The notes beneath the pieces are model-generated. The model did not search any database, was not told the origin of the DNA, and saw only the letters and a list, made by a program, of their open reading frames with translations. DNA of 17,579 nt from CAZVXI01 sp964631295 (GTDB taxonomy: Bacteria; Planctomycetota; Phycisphaerae; Phycisphaerales; SM1A02): assembly GCA_964631295.1 (NCBI GenBank), contig CAZVXI010000053.1, forward strand, positions 1-17,579, in the 5' to 3' direction. Of this stretch, positions 15,927 through 17,579 are shown one piece after another; the first letter of the stretch is position 1; every line of letters starts with the position of its first letter. The position numbers and the translations under genes were made by a program.

Positions 15927-16128
15927 CGGATGACAACCGTAGCGTGTGATCACGTCCGAGAAACCCGGTGCGTCCGGAAGAGCCAGGCCCCATCTTGCCG
16001 CCCCCAGCCAGTCGGAGCAGTCGTCTCGGTCGAGGTGCGCATAAACCGCGCGTTGGGAGAAAGGCCGCCGAGGTCGCGGTATTGCTCCGATGTCCATGCT
16101 TCAGGGAGGCAGGAGGCGTGGAGCGATC

Positions 16129-16611
16129 ATGAAACTTCGTATTGGTGATGTCCTCATCCGCAACGGCGTGCTGGATGAGCAGCAGGTGCAGCAGGCGCTG
16201 GATGTCCAGCAGCAATCTGGCCGCCCGCTCGGGCTGATCTGCGAGCGGCTGTTCGGTGTTTCGCCGCAAGTGGTGGAGCAGGCGTGGTCGGAGCAGTATG
16301 CCGAGATCGCACCGCGGTTCGATCCGGACCTTGAGTCAGTCGATCAGATCTGCCTGGAGTTGGTGACCCGTCGGCAGGCGTGGCAGTTCCGGGTGTTGCC
16401 AGTCCGATTTGACGGGCCTGAACTGGTCCTCGCGACGGCCGCCCATTCCCTGCCGCGCGCCCTGCGATTTGCTCATCATGTGCTGGCGATGCCCAGTTGC
16501 TTCGTGTGCAGTGATCCCGAGCGGCTCGGACGCGCGCTGTGTCGGTACTACCCGATGGCGGGCATGGCTGCAGAAATGCTGCTTGCCGAGACGTCACCCA
16601 CGGCCTCGTGA
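16129..16611 (+). CDS. stand-alone GspE/MshE N-terminal (type II secretion ATPase N-domain) protein
   Basis: A 160-residue protein consisting of the T2SSE_N/MshEN-like domain without the ATPase. The opening LRIGDVLIRNGVLDEQQVQQ and the continuation ALDVQQQSGRPLGLICERL match the helical repeat of GspE/PilB N-domains. The second half (60-120, FRVLPVRFDGPELVLATA) resembles the mixed domain that follows. In MshE the motif RLGxxLxxxG...LxxQ binds cyclic di-GMP. Here PLGLICERLFGVSPQVVEQAWSEQ keeps LG, G and Q but has Pro for Arg. ATG 16129 has GGAG five bases upstream. An ATG at 16090 is in frame but lacks a ribosome site. It is a single-gene unit ended by a strong terminator. Role may be a signalling or adaptor module. 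Confidence 0.8.
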   Translation: MKLRIGDVLIRNGVLDEQQVQQALDVQQQSGRPLGLICERLFGVSPQVVEQAWSEQYAEIAPRFDPDLESVDQICLELVTRRQAWQFRVLPVRFDGPELVLATAAHSLPRALRFAHHVLAMPSCFVCSDPERLGRALCRYYPMAGMAAEMLLAETSPTAS

Positions 16612-16632
16612 CGGACAACGCGCGTCAACGAC

Positions 16633-16658
16633 AACGCCTCACATGTGTGAGGCGTTTT
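16633..16658 (+). terminator. intrinsic terminator after the GspE-N gene
   Basis: Perfect 11-bp inverted repeat AACGCCTCACA (16633-16643) and TGTGAGGCGTT (16646-16656), followed on the plus strand by a run of four T (16655-16658). It lies 22 bases after the stop codon at 16611. On the minus strand it is also downstream of tRNA-Phe, but the following bases are less T-rich, so it serves mainly the plus strand and perhaps both. Confidence 0.85.
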
Positions 16659-16687
16659 GTCATGCGCGTTGCGGTGTCGGGGGACAA

Positions 16688-16760
16688 TGGCGAGAGCCGG
16701 ACTTGAACCGGCGACACCCGCATTTTCAATGCGGTGCTCTACCAACTGAGCTACCTCGCC
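16688..16760 (-). tRNA. tRNA-Phe (anticodon GAA)
   Basis: The minus strand reads as a complete 73-base cloverleaf. The acceptor stem GGCGAGG pairs with TCTCGCC plus discriminator A (16688). The D-arm contains GCTCAGTTGGTAGAGC. The anticodon stem CCGCA/TGCGG encloses loop TTGAAAA, giving anticodon GAA for phenylalanine. The T-arm contains GCCGGTTCAAGTCCGGC. The 3' CCA is not encoded (ATTG follows), so it is added after transcription. It has its own promoter and stands alone rather than in a tRNA cluster. Confidence 0.97.
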
Positions 16761-16776
16761 GCTGAGCGGACGGTGA

Positions 16777-16804
16777 AGCGTAGTTTCGAGGGGCAGGTTG
16801 TCAA
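16777..16804 (-). promoter_or_regulatory. promoter for tRNA-Phe
   Basis: On the minus strand a perfect TTGACA (16799-16804) is followed 16 bases later by TACGCT (16777-16782). The start would lie about 10 bases upstream of the tRNA 5' end at 16760. The element lies downstream of the sigma-like gene's stop (16833), so the tRNA is probably transcribed independently. Confidence 0.55.
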
Positions 16805-16832
16805 GCGATCTGCCACGGATGTGGGCAGCGTC

Positions 16833-17402
16833 TCAGCCGGTGACGATGCCGGGCTGATGGAACGGAAGCACGTCGATATCTGGCAACTCCGGGTCCAGTT
16901 CGTCGAGCGGGTGGAGTGGCGTCTGGCCGCTGCTCGCGGCGAGGCGCTGCTCCAGCCGTTCGACAAGCCAGAGTTGCATCGGCACAAGGCCCAGATAACA
17001 GCGAAGCGAGTCGATGCCATCGGCCCCGGTCTCATGCTCTCGCCGAATCTCACTGAGCAGGGCCCGAACGTGCAGCAGAGCTTCGGTATATGGCAGTCGA
17101 TTCCGGAACTTGCGAATCAGCCACCGTTCGTAGATTTCGCGAAGATCAGTCCACGCGGTTTCATTGGCGTCGCTGAGTGCCACGGCGTGGACAAGGTCAT
17201 CGATGTAGACGATCAGGCTGACAGGAATCACCAGTCCGCGGCTGCGCGCCGACCAGAGGTGCTCCACCACGCGATCAAAGTTGATGCCGTAACGCACCGC
17301 TGATTCGCCCGCGCGGGCGAAATACTGAGATCGAAGTTGAGAAAACGCATTACCGAAGCAGGACCGACCCCGTCGGCGATGCGCACTATTCCTGTGAGTC
17401 AT
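16833..17402 (-). CDS. ECF sigma factor-like protein lacking region 4
   Basis: A 189-residue protein that resembles the first part of large planctomycete/acidobacterial ECF sigma factors. Visible: DDLVHAVALSDANETAWTDL (68-87), like the 'DL-LA-A...GD-AW--F' opening of sigma region 2, helices to about 120, and DSLRCYLGLVPMQLWLVERL (131-150), like the 'RL-SY-G-xxL--WLR--L' block around region 2.4. The protein then ends in an acidic, proline-rich tail (160-189), and the stop at 16833 leaves only 72 bases before the tRNA gene, so there is no region 4 helix-turn-helix. ATG 17402 is chosen because GAGG lies upstream (17411-17414). An earlier ATG at 17420 is in frame. It could be a truncated remnant, or a binding or decoy module. 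Assignment comes from pattern resemblance. Confidence 0.55.
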   Translation of the reverse strand: MTHRNSAHRRRGRSCFGNAFSQLRSQYFARAGESAVRYGINFDRVVEHLWSARSRGLVIPVSLIVYIDDLVHAVALSDANETAWTDLREIYERWLIRKFRNRLPYTEALLHVRALLSEIRREHETGADGIDSLRCYLGLVPMQLWLVERLEQRLAASSGQTPLHPLDELDPELPDIDVLPFHQPGIVTG

Positions 17403-17447
17403 TGCGGCTGCCACCCTCATCCGCGAAGTTACTGATCGACAACCCCG

Positions 17448-17475
17448 AGTGTAGGGAATTGCGCCGGGCGTTCAA
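17448..17475 (-). promoter_or_regulatory. candidate promoter of the sigma-like gene
   Basis: On the minus strand TTGAAC (17470-17475) and TACACT (17448-17453) are separated by 16 bases, with four of six matches each. The leader would be about 40 bases. No gene is recognised in 17403-17579. Confidence 0.35.
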
Positions 17476-17488
17476 TCAAAACATGCCT

Positions 17489-17516
17489 TTCCGACAGGAT
17501 TCCATCGGAAGAATCC
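17489..17516. repeat. overlapping inverted repeats upstream of the sigma-like gene
   Basis: Two interleaved dyads: TTCCGA (17489-17494) with TCGGAA (17505-17510), and GGATTC (17497-17502) with GAATCC (17511-17516). They lie just upstream of the candidate -35 element on the minus strand, a position suited to a regulator-binding site. Chance occurrence cannot be excluded. Confidence 0.3.
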
Positions 17517-17579
17517 GGCTATCGGACGTCCGCGATATCGTGAGGTCTGGCATCGGCGTGGCGAACACTGATTTCGCCC

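Noticed and set aside
15174..16148. Plus-strand frame of 324 codons opposite the exporter N terminus
   Set aside because: Antisense shadow with no conserved pattern; overlaps the GspE-N start out of frame.
16688..16760. tRNA-Phe as an integration site with an adjacent mobile element
   Set aside because: No integrase, no direct repeat of the tRNA 3' end, and no phage-like genes are visible on either side.

Overview
This is a GC-rich bacterial chromosomal window made of core and metabolic genes. I see no plasmid, phage, transposon or CRISPR structure. The gene content and protein flavour suggest Planctomycetota, probably a Phycisphaerae-like lineage: a stand-alone GGQ release-factor-like protein beside tsaD, an FHA protein, an ECF-sigma-like orphan, a lone GspE/MshE N-terminal domain and a large MMPL/RND exporter. 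The assignment is inferred from protein resemblance only and was not tested by a search.

Region 1 (1-3325): the ribosomal-protein/RNA-polymerase operon rplK-rplA-rplJ-rplL-rpoB runs on the minus strand, with rpoB cut by the left edge. The 363-nt rplL-rpoB gap holds a terminator/attenuator hairpin and a 12-bp helix. nusG and secE, the usual upstream neighbours, are absent. A divergent FHA gene occupies that side instead.

Region 2 (3326-6138, plus): a small FHA protein is translationally coupled (ATGA overlap) to a membrane-anchored penicillin-acylase-type Ntn hydrolase.

Region 3 (6139-10667, minus): a compact operon reads ctpA (S41 protease), tsaD (tRNA t6A), a GGQ release-factor-like protein, then an M20 amidohydrolase. 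It meets the acylase gene end-to-end with no spacer.

Region 4 (10877-13269, plus): hflX, a ribosome-associated GTPase, is start/stop-coupled to an unknown protein with a possible degenerate PD-(D/E)XK core. It is divergent from ctpA. Hairpin-forming palindromes lie in the ctpA leader.

Region 5 (13266-15926, minus): an MMPL/RND-type exporter. Its stop codon shares a CTAG palindrome with the stop of the preceding convergent gene.

Region 6 (16129-17579): a stand-alone GspE/MshE N-terminal domain gene with a strong terminator (plus), tRNA-Phe(GAA) with its own promoter (minus), and an ECF-sigma-like gene that lacks region 4 (minus).

Translation is the common theme: ribosomal proteins, RpoB, t6A synthesis, ribosome rescue/release, HflX and tRNA-Phe. 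No obvious new multi-gene system is present. The best leads are the orphan sigma-like protein, the hflX-linked nuclease-like protein, the GGQ protein with an HTH-like tail, and the RNA structures between rplL and rpoB.
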